A DNA stretch of 64,000 nucleotides from Pseudomonas sp. 21 (GCF_000955805.1 NZ_JYOA01000010.1:656737-720736); one strand, 5' to 3'; positions 45,701 to 57,323 are shown, numbered from the stretch's first letter. Made by a program: numbers and translations. The notes: a model not told the origin generated them from the sequence alone.

Positions 45701-46033
45701 GTCGAGCACGTCCGCCGAAGGGCCGACGAAAGTGAGCCCGGCGTCTTCGCAGTGGCGGGCGAAGCCGGCGTTCTCGGAAAGGAAGCCATAGCCCGGATGC
45801 ACCGCATCGCAGCCTTGGGTCCGGGCGATGTCGATGATCTGCTGCTGGTCGAGATAGGCGCTGGCGCCGCGCCCTTTCAGGGCGGCGGCCTGGTCGGCCT
45901 GGCGCGTGTGCAGCGAGGTGGCGTCGTCCTCGGCGAAGATTGCCAGCGTCTGGATGCCCAGCTCGGCGGCGGCACGGGCAATGCGGATGGCGATCTCGCC
46001 ACGGTTGGCGATGAGCAGGCGGGTGACGGGCAT
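42749..46033 (-). CDS. Single-chain biotin-dependent acyl-CoA carboxylase
   Basis: A 1094-residue multidomain enzyme. Residues about 1-445 are biotin carboxylase (ATP-grasp loop KALAGGGGRGMRAV; EANPRLQVEHTITEA). A biotinyl domain with VVEAMKMEFEV lies near residue 520. Residues about 580-1094 form a fused beta-alpha carboxyltransferase (GDTDFVGVAGLDNMSF; CDTPGFMVGPEAE). This is the layout of long-chain-type acyl-CoA carboxylases; old annotations call such genes pyruvate carboxylase, but there is no pyruvate domain. An 8-bp inverted repeat covers its weak GGAA ribosome site. Confidence 0.88.
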   Translation of the reverse strand: MPVTRLLIANRGEIAIRIARAAAELGIQTLAIFAEDDATSLHTRQADQAAALKGRGASAYLDQQQIIDIARTQGCDAVHPGYGFLSENAGFARHCEDAGLTFVGPSADVLDVFGDKARARDLARDHGVALAAGSNSATLLEDAERFFRELPAGAGMMIKALAGGGGRGMRAVRSIEEITDAYARCQAEARAAFGDDRLYVERLIQRARHIEVQVIGDGRVVSHLGERDCTLQRRNQKLLEIAPSPNLHPRLRGAILAAAVRLAEAVDYRGLGTFEFLLDEDSGDFVFMEANPRLQVEHTITEAVTGIDLVQAQLRIAAGASLAELNLTQAEIPAPRGHALQLRINLESLASDGTPHLACGTLSAYEPPSGPGLRVDGYGYAGYRNSAGYDSLLAKLIVHGNGGYPQLVQRAYRALCEFRLEGVASNIPLLLNLLRQRAVADNQVTTRYIEEHLPTLLGAQEHAHPHRFFSHAGVSAQAQRSSEAPAGCIPLAAPGAGVLVSLSVATGDGVAQGQTIAVVEAMKMEFEVKASASGIVHSLAATPGDSLGEGDPLLFVEPADIQAQDHESSAAIDLDAIRADLAEVLERHAIGLDERRPDAVAKRHRIGKRTTRENLADLLDDGSFIEYGALAIAAQRRRRSVDDLIASSPADGLVSGLGSINAAQFGDEKARCLVLAYDYTVFAGTQGVMNHKKTDRMLHLAEQWRIPLVLYAEGGGGRPGDTDFVGVAGLDNMSFVGLARLSGLVPLVGVVSGRCFAGNAALLGCCDVIIATRDTSLGMAGPAMIEGGGLGRFAPEEVGPSDVQSANGVIDVLVEDEAEATRIARQYLAYFQGDSADWQCADQRLLRHAVPENRLRVYDIRQVIEQLADNGSVLELRRHFAAGMITALVRIEGKPFGLIANNPMHLGGAIDAEAGDKAARFMQLCDAFDLPIISLCDTPGFMVGPEAEKTGTVRHVSRMFVTAASLSVPFFTVVLRKGYGLGAQAMAAGSFHSALFTVAWPSGEFGAMGLEGAIRLGYAKELGAIEDAQERQKLFDKLVAAAYRNGKGLNMASYLEIDDVIDPADTRRWLLRGLASTPKPAPRQGKKRPLIDTW

Positions 46034-46034
46034 G

Positions 46035-46070
46035 GCGATTCCGGTTGTGGTTCTTGTGGTCGGGAATCGC
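46035..46070 (-). promoter_or_regulatory. Inverted repeat covering the carboxylase ribosome-binding site
   Basis: GCGATTCC (46035-46042) and GGAATCGC (46063-46070) are exact inverses and lie right before the start codon at 46033. The only Shine-Dalgarno-like bases, GGAA, are inside the stem, so the hairpin could limit translation, or the site could be an operator. Confidence 0.35.
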
Positions 46071-46183
46071 TACATCTTAGGGAGCGGGCAGGGCGGGGGA
46101 ACGAACTGCGGCCTCGCGAATGCCAAAGGCTTCGCCGGCTTTATGGGTGGCGGCCGGCCAACGACCGACCGCCACGAGGGCGG

Positions 46184-46450
46184 TCAACCGTTGGCTCCAC
46201 CGTCACCGCTGTGTTTCTTCAGCAGTTGCAGGGCCTTTTCGGTCTGCGCGATGCAGGCTTTGGTGTTGCCGTCGGCCTGGGCCTGCGCGGCTTTTTCCTG
46301 CAGGCGCATGGCCTGCTCCTGGGCCTGGGTGTTGTTGGTGGCGGTTTTCACCGCATCGTCGACTTTCTGGAGATTGTCGCTGCACAGGTCGGCGGCAAAA
46401 GCCGGCGACGCCAGCAGGGCGGCTGTAATGAGCAGGGCGGCACGTTTCAT
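46184..46450 (-). CDS. Small periplasmic protein of unknown function
   Basis: An 88-residue protein with a clear signal peptide (MKRAALLITAALLASPAFA) and a mature helical part of about 70 residues with one cysteine near the start (LCSDNLQKV) and another in TKACIAQT, a possible disulfide. The rest is glutamine- and alanine-rich. Start at MKRAALL. It lies between the two-component kinase and the carboxylase. Confidence 0.72.
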   Translation of the reverse strand: MKRAALLITAALLASPAFAADLCSDNLQKVDDAVKTATNNTQAQEQAMRLQEKAAQAQADGNTKACIAQTEKALQLLKKHSGDGGANG

Positions 46451-46533
46451 GGCAGTACTCCTGTCAACTTGACCGTTGTCGCGGACCGAACGGGCGGGCC
46501 GTACAGGGTGGACTGCCACGATTCACGCGGGGT

Positions 46534-47937
46534 TCAGAGAATCGGCCCGGCGGTTGTTGGAAGTTCGACGCAGACGCCCAGGCCGCGGCCGTCCAGCCCT
46601 TCGTGCAGGGAAATGCGTCCGTGGTGGATTTCCACGATGCGCTTGACGATGGGCAGGCCCAGCCCACTGCCGCTGCTGCTGGCGACGCTGGGGCTGCGGT
46701 AGAAGCGGGTGAAGATCGCCGCCTGTTCGGCCGGCGCCACGCCGGGGCCGTTGTCGCGCACCCAGAGGGTCAGTCGGTCGCTCGCGCTCTCCAGGCTGAC
46801 GGCCACGCGGCCGCCATCGGGGGTGTAGCGCAGGGCGTTGCCGACCAGGTTGGTGAGCATCAGCCCGAGCCACGCCGCTACGCCCCGCAGCGTGACCTCC
46901 TGGCTATCGAGGGTCAGCTCGATCTGCTTGTCGATGGCCTGCGGCGCGAGATCGGCGATGGTGTCTTCGGCCAGCAGGCGCAGGTCCACCGGGGCGAAGA
47001 TTTCGTGCAGCTCTTCGGCATCGAGCCGCGCCAGCAGGAGAATCTGCTCCATCAGCGCGCTGATCCGTTCGACGCTGCGACTGACCTGCTGCAGTCCGTG
47101 GGCGTGGGCGGCCGGGTCGGACGAGCGTAGCGCCACCTGGGCGTGGGTGCGCAGGCTGGCCAGCGGCGTACGGATTTCGTGGGCGGCGTCGCTGGTCAGC
47201 CGGCGCTCGGCTTCCATCGCCGAATGCAGGCGCTCCAGCAGCAGGTTCAGTTCGTTGACCAGGCTGTGCACCTCCACCGGTGCGCGGCTCAGGGCCAGCG
47301 GGTGGAGGCTGTGGGCGCCGCGCTGGTGCACCTGTTCGATCAGGCCGCGCAGCGGCGCCAGGCCCTGGCGAACGCCGAACCAGACCAGCACGCCGAACAG
47401 CGGCAGGGCCAGCAGCAACGGGAAAAGGGCGCTGAACAGCAGCAGGTGCAGGGTCTTGTGGCGGTAGTGCAGGTCCTCGAAGACCCAGATGCGCACTTCG
47501 TCGGTGCCTGTCGTGGCCATTTGCAGCACGCGCCAGTTGACCCCGCCGCTGAGCAGGTCGGAGAAGCCTGGCGGCTGCGCCTCGATCCCCTTGGGCGGCT
47601 TGTGGGTGGCCAGCAGCGGCTGACCGCGGTACCAGATGGCATAGCCCAGCGTGGCCTCGCGGCGGATCAGCGGCAGCCCTTCGATGGCCTTGCGGCTGCG
47701 TGCGAGGATTTCCATGGCGTCGCTGGACTGCGGATCTATCGCGTCGGCGACATCGATCAGGCTCAGGGCGGCCTGGCCGAAGTCGATCATGTCCTGGTCG
47801 TAGAGGCGGTTCACCTGCTCGCGGGTCAGGTGGTAGGTGAACAGGCCGGCGACCAGCCACAGCACGGAAACACCGCCAATCAGCGTCAGCAGCAGGCGTC
47901 GGCTGATGGAGCCGGCGCGGCGCGGCCCGCTGCTCAA
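46534..47937 (-). CDS. Sensor histidine kinase, PmrB/QseC-like
   Basis: A 467-residue membrane kinase. A transmembrane helix near residue 15-33, a periplasmic sensor of about 130 residues, a second helix (LLLFSALFPLLLALPLFGVLVWFG), then HAMP, DHp with H in SDAAHEIRTPLASLR (about residue 250), and ATPase boxes NLVGNALRYTPDGG, DNGPGVA and GSGLGLPIV. It overlaps the response regulator gene by four bases. The signal is unknown; PmrB relatives sense cationic peptides or metals, QseC relatives sense other cues. Confidence 0.9.
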   Translation of the reverse strand: MSSGPRRAGSISRRLLLTLIGGVSVLWLVAGLFTYHLTREQVNRLYDQDMIDFGQAALSLIDVADAIDPQSSDAMEILARSRKAIEGLPLIRREATLGYAIWYRGQPLLATHKPPKGIEAQPPGFSDLLSGGVNWRVLQMATTGTDEVRIWVFEDLHYRHKTLHLLLFSALFPLLLALPLFGVLVWFGVRQGLAPLRGLIEQVHQRGAHSLHPLALSRAPVEVHSLVNELNLLLERLHSAMEAERRLTSDAAHEIRTPLASLRTHAQVALRSSDPAAHAHGLQQVSRSVERISALMEQILLLARLDAEELHEIFAPVDLRLLAEDTIADLAPQAIDKQIELTLDSQEVTLRGVAAWLGLMLTNLVGNALRYTPDGGRVAVSLESASDRLTLWVRDNGPGVAPAEQAAIFTRFYRSPSVASSSGSGLGLPIVKRIVEIHHGRISLHEGLDGRGLGVCVELPTTAGPIL

Positions 47938-48611
47938 GCTCGTGCGGCGCCGTCGGGGCGGTCGATGCCGTAGCCGATGCCGCGCACAGTGCGGATCAGG
48001 CTGTTGCCCAGCTTGCGCCGCAGGTGGTGGATATGGACTTCGATGGCATTGCTTTCCAGGTCGCCGTCCCAGCCGTAGAGAGCTTCCACCAGGCGGGCAC
48101 GGGACAGCACCTTGCCGCGTTGCTCCAGGAGCAGGCGCAGCAGCGCGTATTCGCGCGGAGCCAGGTCCACTGGTGAGCCAGACAGGCTGACCTGGTGGGT
48201 GGCCGGGTCCAGCGCCAGTTCGCCGTGTTGCAGCAGGGGCGCGGCGCGGCCGGTGTGGCGGCGGGTCAGGGCGCGGACGCGGGCGAGCAGTTCGTCGAGG
48301 TCGAAGGGTTTGGTCAGGTAGTCGTCGGCGCCAGCGTCCAGACCGGCCACGCGATCGGCCACCTTGTCGCGAGCGGTGAGGATCAGCACGGGCGTCAGGT
48401 CGCCGCGGCGGCGCAGCCCGCGCAGCACTTCCAGGCCGTCCTTGCGCGGCAGCCCGAGGTCGAGGACCAACAGGTCGAACTCATCGGTGGCCAGCGCCTG
48501 GTCGGCGGCCACGCCATCGCTCACCCAGTCCACGGTGTCGCCTTCCAGACCGAGCCCTGCGCGAATGCCATCGCCCAGCAACTGGTCGTCTTCTGCCAAC
48601 AGGATTCTCAT
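47934..48611 (-). CDS. Response regulator, OmpR/PhoB family, PmrA/QseB-like
   Basis: A 225-residue transcription factor. Receiver: acidic pair AEDD, phosphoacceptor in LLVLDLGLP, and lysine in YLTKPFDLDELLARV. Effector: winged helix ending AIEVHIHHLRRKLG and RTVRGIGYG. It resembles P. aeruginosa PmrA, which in that species also lies close to the lactate genes. A PmrA-box-like motif sits 75 bases upstream (48686-48702). Start at MRILLAED, with GGAGGGG before it. Confidence 0.9.
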   Translation of the reverse strand: MRILLAEDDQLLGDGIRAGLGLEGDTVDWVSDGVAADQALATDEFDLLVLDLGLPRKDGLEVLRGLRRRGDLTPVLILTARDKVADRVAGLDAGADDYLTKPFDLDELLARVRALTRRHTGRAAPLLQHGELALDPATHQVSLSGSPVDLAPREYALLRLLLEQRGKVLSRARLVEALYGWDGDLESNAIEVHIHHLRRKLGNSLIRTVRGIGYGIDRPDGAARA

Positions 48612-48685
48612 CTTGGTCCCCTCCACCGGCCTGTGCAGCAGGATAGCTGGCGTGATCCGGTTAGGGCAGAGGGTGACAGCGCTCG

Positions 48686-48702
48686 CTTAACGAGGTGTTA
48701 AG
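48686..48702 (-). promoter_or_regulatory. PmrA/QseB-box-like site before the response regulator
   Basis: CTTAAC-N5-GTTAAG, a TTAA-N7-TTAA pattern identical in spacing to the PmrA box (YTTAAK-N5-YTTAAK). It lies 75 bases before the regulator start, where autoregulation would be expected. Confidence 0.5.
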
Positions 48703-48762
48703 GCCGTGAGACTGGAGCGGCCCGTGGAAACGGGCCGGAAAGCCGGGGATGAGCGGGGAGAA

Positions 48763-48794
48763 GGTGTCCGCCGCCTGGAGGGGCGGCGGACACC
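48763..48794 (-). terminator. Stem-loop after the lactate operon
   Basis: Perfect 13-bp stem GGTGTCCGCCGCC and GGCGGCGGACACC with a six-base loop, directly downstream of the dld stop on the minus strand. The T run is short (TT), so it may be an imperfect terminator or 3' stabiliser. Confidence 0.7.
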
Positions 48795-48803
48795 AGCGGA
48801 ACG

Positions 48804-51635
<2,832 letters not shown>

Positions 51636-51726
51636 GGCGGCTCCAGTCATCATCGGTGAGCGTGGACCGCTGGACGGCCCATCGGTGTTCTTTTGGATTC
51701 GAACGCACCAAGGTGTGCGTTCACTT

Positions 51727-51796
51727 GTAGGAGCGAGCTTGCTCGCGAACCGGGTGGGCACGGGGCTGGCAGGTTCGCGAGCAAGCTCGCTCCTAC
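51727..51796. repeat. REP inverted pair between lldD and dld
   Basis: REP units at 51727-51750 and inverted at 51773-51796, 22 bases apart, ending 12 bases from the lldD stop. As it lies inside the lactate operon it may set different mRNA levels for lldD and dld. Confidence 0.85.
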
Positions 51797-51807
51797 AGGA
51801 AAAGCTG

Positions 51808-52953
51808 TTATCGACCGAATTCGCGCACCAGCGAATCACGGCTGATTTCGCCGATGGTCTTGGCGCCGGTGAGCACCATGGCCACGCGCATTTCCTTCTC
51901 GAACAGGTCCAGCAGGTTCTTCACGCCGGCTTCGCCGTGGGTTGCCAGGGCGTAGAGGAAGGCGCGACCGATGAGCACGGTGTCCGCGCCCAGGGCAATC
52001 ATGCGCACCACGTCCAGGCCGTTGCGGATGCCGGAATCGGCAAGGATCTTCAGGTCGCCTTTCACGGCATCGGCGATGGCCGGCAGGGCGCGGGCGCTGG
52101 AGAGCACGCCGTCGAGCTGGCGGCCGCCGTGGTTGGACACGACGATGCCGTCGGCGCCGAATTTCACCGCGTCCTTGGCATCTTCCGGATCGAGAATGCC
52201 CTTGATGATCATCGGGCCGTCCCAGAACTCACGGATCCACTCCAGGTCCTTCCAGGAGATGGACGGGTCGAAGTTGGCACCCAGCCAGCCGATGTAGTCG
52301 GCCAGGCCCGTGGGGTTGCCGCGGTACTTGGAGATGTTGCCCAGGTCGTGGGGCTTGCCCAGCAGGCCGACGTCAAGCGCCCACTGTGGGTGGGTCATGG
52401 CCTGCCAGACGCGACGCAGCGGCGCGTTCGGGCCGCTCATGCCGGAGTGGGCGTCACGGTAGCGGGCGCCGGGCACCGGCATGTCGACGGTGAATACCAG
52501 GGTCTTCACGCCGGCGGCCTTGGCGCGCTCCAGGGCGTTGCGCATGAAGCCGCGATCCTTCAGCACATAGAGCTGGAACCACATGGGCCGGTCGATGGCC
52601 GGGGCGACTTCCTCGATGGGGCAGACCGACACCGTCGACATCGTGAACGGAATGCCTTTCGCAGCCGCCGCGCGGGCTGCCTGCACCTCGCCGCGGCGGG
52701 CATACATGCCGGTCAGGCCGACAGGGGCCAGGGCGATGGGCATGCTCAACGCTTCGTCGAACAGCTTCGTCTCCAGGCTCAGTTCAGACATGTTCTTCAG
52801 CACGCGCTGGCGCAGGGCGATGTTGGCCAGGTCGTCGACGTTGTTGCGCAGGGTACGCTCGGCGTAGGCGCCGCCGTCGGCGTAGTGGAAGAGGAACGGC
52901 GGCAGCTTGCGTTGGGCCGCGGCGCGGTAGTCGGTAGAGGCAGAGATGATCAT
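51808..52953 (-). CDS. lldD: L-lactate dehydrogenase (cytochrome/quinone), FMN-dependent
   Basis: A 381-residue FMN enzyme of the alpha-hydroxy acid oxidase family oxidising L-lactate to pyruvate at the inner membrane. [26 protein letters not shown], the FMN and substrate motif [15 protein letters not shown] (with the catalytic histidine) and the phosphate site [15 protein letters not shown] are intact. The length equals E. coli LldD. It is downstream of lldP on the same strand. Confidence 0.96.
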   Translation of the reverse strand: MIISASTDYRAAAQRKLPPFLFHYADGGAYAERTLRNNVDDLANIALRQRVLKNMSELSLETKLFDEALSMPIALAPVGLTGMYARRGEVQAARAAAAKGIPFTMSTVSVCPIEEVAPAIDRPMWFQLYVLKDRGFMRNALERAKAAGVKTLVFTVDMPVPGARYRDAHSGMSGPNAPLRRVWQAMTHPQWALDVGLLGKPHDLGNISKYRGNPTGLADYIGWLGANFDPSISWKDLEWIREFWDGPMIIKGILDPEDAKDAVKFGADGIVVSNHGGRQLDGVLSSARALPAIADAVKGDLKILADSGIRNGLDVVRMIALGADTVLIGRAFLYALATHGEAGVKNLLDLFEKEMRVAMVLTGAKTIGEISRDSLVREFGR

Positions 52954-53012
52954 TGGGCTCTTCCGTTTTGAGAGAAAAGTGTTGGATCGAGCGAGCTAGA
53001 GCGAGACAAGGC

Positions 53013-53070
53013 GGAAATGGCCGAGGGAGCGGAGCCTACAACTGTAGGTGAGCATCCCGAGGCCATTTCC
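53013..53070. repeat. Structured repeat with conserved GCGGAG/TGAGCAT core, copy B
   Basis: Outer arms GGAAATGGCC (53013-53022) and its exact inverse (53061-53070); inner hairpin CCTAC-AACT-GTAGG between GCGGAG and TGAGCAT. The core matches the element before yjiA (12587-12646), with paired changes in the inner stem (TC..AA there, CC..GG here). It fills the lldP-lldD gap. Confidence 0.8.
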
Positions 53071-53108
53071 AACGCAGTATCGCCGACGCGCAGCCGATCA
53101 GCGCACGG

Positions 53109-54785
53109 TCAGTGAACCAGCATGCCGGTGAAGATATAGGCCTGGGCCAGGGTGATCAGACCCACCAGGGCGGCGAACATCAGGCTGTGCTTGAGGGTGA
53201 AGCGGAACAGGTCGGATTCCTTGCCGACCATGCCGGTCGCGGCGCAGGCCACGGCGATGGACTGCGGCGAGATCATCTTGCCGGTCACGCCGCCGCTGGT
53301 ATTGGCGGCCACCAGCAGGGTGTCGTTGACCCCGATCTGGTGCGCGGTGGTGGACTGCAGCGAGCTGAACAGGGCGTTGGAGGAGGTGTCCGAGCCGGTC
53401 AGGAACACACCCAGCCAGCCGAGGAACGGCGAGAAGAACGGGAACGCCGCGCCGGTGCCGGCCAGCACCAGCGCCAGGGTGGTGGACATGCCCGAGTAGT
53501 TGGTGACGAAGGCGAAGGCCAGCACCATGCCGATGGAGAGGATCGGCCACTTCAGCTCGACCAGGGTCTCCTTGAAGGTGGTCAGACCAGTTTTCGCGCT
53601 GATACGCAGGACGAACATCGAGATCACGGCGGAGAGGAAGATCGCGGTGCCGGTGGCCGAGACCGGGTCCAGTTTGAACACGGCGGCAATCGGCGTCGGG
53701 TTGGCGACGATGGGCGCGGTCTTCACCACCAGCTGGTCCAGGTGCGGGATGGCGAAGTTGAACACCAGGTTGTACAGCGCGCCGCCCGGAGCGAAGAGCG
53801 CCTTGAAAGGCTTCAGGGTCCAGATGGTGACCAGCACGGTGAGCACCAGGAAGGGCGACCAGGCCTTGAGGATTTCGCCGAAGTTGTAGGGCGTCGGCTC
53901 GGCGCTGCGCGGGCCGTTGCCGCCCAGGACAGCGGCGCCGCCGGCGGCGGCGACCACTTCACGCTCGCTGGCGGGTTGCCAGACCTTCAGGAACAGGGTC
54001 AGGGAAATCAGGCTGACCAGGGCGGAGGTGATGTCCGGCAGTTCCGGGCCGATGAAGTTGGAGGTGAAGTACTGGGTGATGGCGAAGCTGCCGCCGGCGA
54101 CCAGGGCGGCCGGCCAGGTTTCCTTCACGCCCTTGAGGCCGTCCATCATGAACACCAGCCAGAACGGCACGAGGATCGACAGGAAGGGCAGTTGGCGGCC
54201 GGTCATGGCGCCGATCTTGAAGGCGTCGATGCCGGTGACCTGGCCCGCGACGATGATCGGGATACCCAGGGCGCCGAAGGCGACCGGCGCGGTGTTGGCG
54301 ATCAGGCACAGGCCCGCGGCGTAAAGCGGGTTGAAGCCCAGGCCGACGAGCAGGGCGGCGGTGATCGCCACCGGCGCGCCGAAGCCGGCCGCACCTTCGA
54401 GGAACGCGCCGAAGGAGAAGCCGATCAGCAGCACCTGCAGGCGCTGGTCGCCGGTGATCGACAGCACCGAGCTGCGGATCACCTCGAACTGGCCACTCTT
54501 GACCGTGAGCTTGTAGAGGAACACCGCCGCGACGATGATCCAGGCGATCGGCCACAGGCCGTAGGCGAAGCCATAGCCGGCAGCGGCGATGGCCATGTCG
54601 GCGGGCATGCCGAACGCGGCGATGGCGATGATGATCGAGAGGGCGAGGGTGATGCTGCCGGCGACGTGGCCCTTGAGGCGGAACACGGCGAGGGCGAGGA
54701 AGAAGAACACGATCGGGATGACGGCGACCAGCGCGGACAGGCCGAGGCTGCCGAGCGGGGTATAGATCTGCTGCCAGGTTTGCAT
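53109..54785 (-). CDS. lldP: L-lactate permease
   Basis: A 558-residue inner membrane transporter of the LctP family with about 13 helices. [56 protein letters not shown] is the unmistakable family signature near residue 130; [19 protein letters not shown] is conserved near the end. It imports lactate for lldD and dld downstream. GGGAG precedes the ATG. Divergent from lldR, with the operator in between. Confidence 0.97.
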   Translation of the reverse strand: MQTWQQIYTPLGSLGLSALVAVIPIVFFFLALAVFRLKGHVAGSITLALSIIIAIAAFGMPADMAIAAAGYGFAYGLWPIAWIIVAAVFLYKLTVKSGQFEVIRSSVLSITGDQRLQVLLIGFSFGAFLEGAAGFGAPVAITAALLVGLGFNPLYAAGLCLIANTAPVAFGALGIPIIVAGQVTGIDAFKIGAMTGRQLPFLSILVPFWLVFMMDGLKGVKETWPAALVAGGSFAITQYFTSNFIGPELPDITSALVSLISLTLFLKVWQPASEREVVAAAGGAAVLGGNGPRSAEPTPYNFGEILKAWSPFLVLTVLVTIWTLKPFKALFAPGGALYNLVFNFAIPHLDQLVVKTAPIVANPTPIAAVFKLDPVSATGTAIFLSAVISMFVLRISAKTGLTTFKETLVELKWPILSIGMVLAFAFVTNYSGMSTTLALVLAGTGAAFPFFSPFLGWLGVFLTGSDTSSNALFSSLQSTTAHQIGVNDTLLVAANTSGGVTGKMISPQSIAVACAATGMVGKESDLFRFTLKHSLMFAALVGLITLAQAYIFTGMLVH

Positions 54786-55140
54786 CTGTGTTGGCTCCCT
54801 AATTGTTTTTGGGTGGAGGGCCTGGTTGCCGGTCGGGCGATTCCGGTGCGCTTGTGGCGCATGGGCAGACGGTCGACTGATCGCGGCTTAAGTTTTTGTG
54901 AACCTGTTGTCGTGCAATCCGACTTCCGGTAAATTGGTAAGACCAATTTACAAAGCCGAGCGCTCAGGGTAAAAGCCCTGCTGGCGGCGTGTCAATTTGC
55001 TGCTCTGCGACTTTTGTCGAGGGCGCTCGGGAGCGTGCGTTGGTCTTGTTGCCGGCGGCGCCACTGGGTAGGCTGCCGCGCGCTGTGCTGGGCGCGCCTG
55101 GAGCGCGGCTCAGGGTGAGAGGGCGAGGGAGTTCACGAAG
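54786..55140. other. lldP-lldR divergent promoter region
   Basis: These 355 bases separate the divergent lldP and lldR genes. They contain the perfect LldR-type palindrome at 54930-54950, about 145 bases from the lldP start and 190 from lldR. The rest, including 54980-55130, shows no gene or clear repeat. Confidence 0.7.
54930..54950. promoter_or_regulatory. LldR operator
   Basis: A perfect palindrome of two 9-bp arms, TAAATTGGT and ACCAATTTA, with AAG between. It fits the FadR-subfamily LldR consensus AATTGGT-N3-ACCAATT. LldR should repress lldP here and let go when lactate binds. Confidence 0.85.
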
Positions 55141-55917
55141 ATGAGTTTTGGTCAGGTCAAGCAGCGCCGTTTGTCGGACGACATCGTCGAGCGGCTGGAG
55201 GCGATGATCCTCGAGGGCACTCTCAAGGCCGGCGAGCGGCTGCCAGCCGAGCGCGTGCTGGCCGAGCAGTTCGGCGTATCGCGGCCCTCACTGCGCGAGG
55301 CGATCCAGAAGCTCGGCGCCAAAGGGTTGCTGGTCAGTCGCCAGGGTGGTGGCAACTATGTCAGCGAGGGGTTGGGCTCGATGTTCAGCGATCCATTGCT
55401 GCACCTGCTGGAAAGCAACCCGGAGGCGCAGCGCGATCTGCTGGAATTTCGCCACACCCTGGAAGGCTCCTGTGCCTACTACGCGGCGCAGCGCGCGACC
55501 GAGGTGGATCATCAGCGCCTGAAGCAGGCCTTCGATGCGCTGCAGGATTGCTACCAGCGTGTTGGAAAGGTGAGCCGTGCGGAAGAGGGCGCGGCAGACG
55601 CAGCCTTCCACCTGGCCATCGCCGAGGCCAGCCACAACGCTGTGCTGCTGCACACCATCCGCGGGCTGTTCGACCTGCTCAAGCGCAACGTGGTGACCAA
55701 TATCGGCGGGATGTACGCGCAGCGCGACGAAACCCGCGAGCAGCTGATGCGCCAGCACCGAGAGTTGTACGAAGCGATTATCGGCGGGCACGCGGAAGCG
55801 GCGCGGGAGATTTCCCAGCGACACATCGACTACGTGCAGGAAGTGCTGGCCGAGGTGCAGGCGAAGGAACTGCGCCTGCAACGGGCACAGCGGCGCCAGG
55901 GCGCGGTGGACGCTTGA
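55141..55917 (+). CDS. lldR: Lactate-responsive GntR/FadR-type repressor LldR
   Basis: A 258-residue regulator: winged helix (RLEAMILEGTLKAGERLPAERVLAEQFGVSRPSLREAIQKLGAKGLL) and FCD domain with AAFHLAIAEASHN and QLMRQHRELYEAI as metal and lactate-binding candidates. Divergent from lldP, with a matching operator palindrome. GGGAG precedes the ATG at nine bases. Confidence 0.93.
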   Translation: MSFGQVKQRRLSDDIVERLEAMILEGTLKAGERLPAERVLAEQFGVSRPSLREAIQKLGAKGLLVSRQGGGNYVSEGLGSMFSDPLLHLLESNPEAQRDLLEFRHTLEGSCAYYAAQRATEVDHQRLKQAFDALQDCYQRVGKVSRAEEGAADAAFHLAIAEASHNAVLLHTIRGLFDLLKRNVVTNIGGMYAQRDETREQLMRQHRELYEAIIGGHAEAAREISQRHIDYVQEVLAEVQAKELRLQRAQRRQGAVDA

Positions 55918-55953
55918 CCGGCAACGCGCCCTCGCAGGAGGGCGCGTAGGGGC

Positions 55954-56433
55954 TCAGTCGTCCTTGCCGTGACGGATGGCGCGCTGGATTTCCCGGTCGG
56001 AGTCACGCTCCTTCTCGGTGCCGCGCTTGTCGTACTCTTTCTTGCCCTTGGCCAGTGCGATCTCGCACTTGATCAGGTGCTTCTTCCAGTACATCGACAG
56101 CGCGACGCAGGCGTAGCCTTTTTGCTGCACGGCACCGAACAGCTTGCCCAGCTCGCGCTTGTGCAGCAGCAGTTTGCGCGTGCGCACCGGGTCGGCGATG
56201 ACGTGGGTGCTGGCAGTGGTCAGCGGCGTGATGTGGCTGCCCAGCAGCCAGGCTTCGCCATCCTTGAGCAGCACGTAGCTGTCCACCAGCTGCGCCTTGC
56301 CGGCGCGCAGGCTTTTCACTTCCCAGCCGGCCAGGGCGACGCCCGCCTCGAAGCGCTGCTCGATGAAGTAGTCGTGCAGAGCCTTCTTGTTCTGCGCGAT
56401 GGTCCCCGAAGGGTGTTTCTTCTGTTTAGCCAT
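55954..56433 (-). CDS. smpB: SsrA-binding protein SmpB
   Basis: A 159-residue RNA-binding protein that carries tmRNA to stalled ribosomes. [27 protein letters not shown] and [18 protein letters not shown] are family marks, and the basic tail ([31 protein letters not shown]) is the part that reads the empty mRNA channel. Start at MAKQKKHP. Convergent with lldR and divergent from ratA. Confidence 0.97.
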   Translation of the reverse strand: MAKQKKHPSGTIAQNKKALHDYFIEQRFEAGVALAGWEVKSLRAGKAQLVDSYVLLKDGEAWLLGSHITPLTTASTHVIADPVRTRKLLLHKRELGKLFGAVQQKGYACVALSMYWKKHLIKCEIALAKGKKEYDKRGTEKERDSDREIQRAIRHGKDD

Positions 56434-56587
56434 AGGCCGCGCATTATAGGGAGTCGCTCGCCGCGCCGCTATCGGGACAGCATGCGACGGCATGCAAGCT
56501 TGAGGGTGTGTGGCTAATCTCGGACAATGCGCGCTGTTTTTTTGAGCAGCGGGCGTATGAAACGCCCTACAACCAAGCGAGACGTCT

Positions 56588-57022
56588 ATGAGCACGCATA
56601 TCCAGCGTTCGGCGCTGCTGCCCTATCCGGCGAAGGCGCTGTACGACCTGGTCAACGATGTGGCGCGCTACCCGGAGTTCCTGCCCTGGTGTTCCGCCTC
56701 CACCGTGCTGGAGGAAAGCGATACCGCCATGCGCGCCGAGCTGACCGTGGCCAAGGGCAGCATCACCCAGCGCTTCACCACCCGTAACGTGCTGGTGCCG
56801 GGGCAGAGTATCGAGATGAACCTTGAGGAAGGCCCGTTCACCCAGCTGCATGGCGTGTGGACTTTCAAGGCGCTGGGCGACAAGGCCTGCAAGATTTCCC
56901 TCGACCTGACCTTCGACTATGCCGGCGCCCTGGTGAAAGCCACCCTCGGCCCGCTGTTCACCCAGGCGGCGAACACCATGGTCGATGCCTTCTGCCAACG
57001 CGCCAAGCAGTTGCATGGCTGA
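56588..57022 (+). CDS. ratA: RatA/COQ10 family START-like protein
   Basis: A 144-residue START-fold protein ([47 protein letters not shown]). E. coli RatA was described as a toxin blocking 70S assembly, while eukaryotic COQ10 relatives bind ubiquinone; the ubiquinone role is now also favoured in bacteria. A small hairpin GGGCGT-N5-ACGCCC (56551-56567) lies just upstream. It overlaps ratB. Confidence 0.92.
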   Translation: MSTHIQRSALLPYPAKALYDLVNDVARYPEFLPWCSASTVLEESDTAMRAELTVAKGSITQRFTTRNVLVPGQSIEMNLEEGPFTQLHGVWTFKALGDKACKISLDLTFDYAGALVKATLGPLFTQAANTMVDAFCQRAKQLHG

Positions 57023-57323
57023 ATCCGCGAGCATCGCCATCGAGGTCGTCTACGCGTTGCCGGAGAAGCAGGTGCTGCTGCGCCTGAGTGTTCCGCGCGG
57101 CACGCGGATGCGCGAGGCGGTGTTGCTGTCGGGCATCGTCGCGCAATTTCCCGGCCTGGATGTGCAGGGCTGCCCGCTGGGTATCTTCGGCAAGGCGGTG
57201 GCCACGCCCGAGGAGCGTGTGCTGGAGGAGGGCGAGCGGGTGGAAATCTACCGTCCGCTGATCGTCGATCCCAAGGAAGTGCGCAAGCAGCGGGCCGCAC
57301 GGGCCAAGGCGGCGCGCGGCTGA
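57015..57323 (+). CDS. ratB: RnfH family protein (RatB)
   Basis: A 102-residue ubiquitin-like-fold protein (IEVVYALPEKQVLLRLSVPRGTRMREAVLLSGI; GIFGKAVATPEERVLEEGERVEIYRPL) with a basic tail. Usually encoded with ratA; the role is unclear. The start ATG lies eight bases inside the ratA end, so the pair is translationally coupled. Confidence 0.92.
   Translation: MAESASIAIEVVYALPEKQVLLRLSVPRGTRMREAVLLSGIVAQFPGLDVQGCPLGIFGKAVATPEERVLEEGERVEIYRPLIVDPKEVRKQRAARAKAARG

Noticed and set aside
42749-46033. Calling the 1094-residue carboxylase a pyruvate carboxylase
   Set aside because: It has a beta/alpha acyl-CoA carboxyltransferase region and no pyruvate-type carboxyltransferase (DUF-like TIM barrel) domain.
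43169-46702. 1177-codon open frame on the plus strand opposite the acyl-CoA carboxylase
   Set aside because: It mirrors a clear biotin carboxylase/carboxyltransferase gene on the minus strand. Long antisense frames are common at this GC content; its translation is rich in H, Q, G, A and R with no domain.
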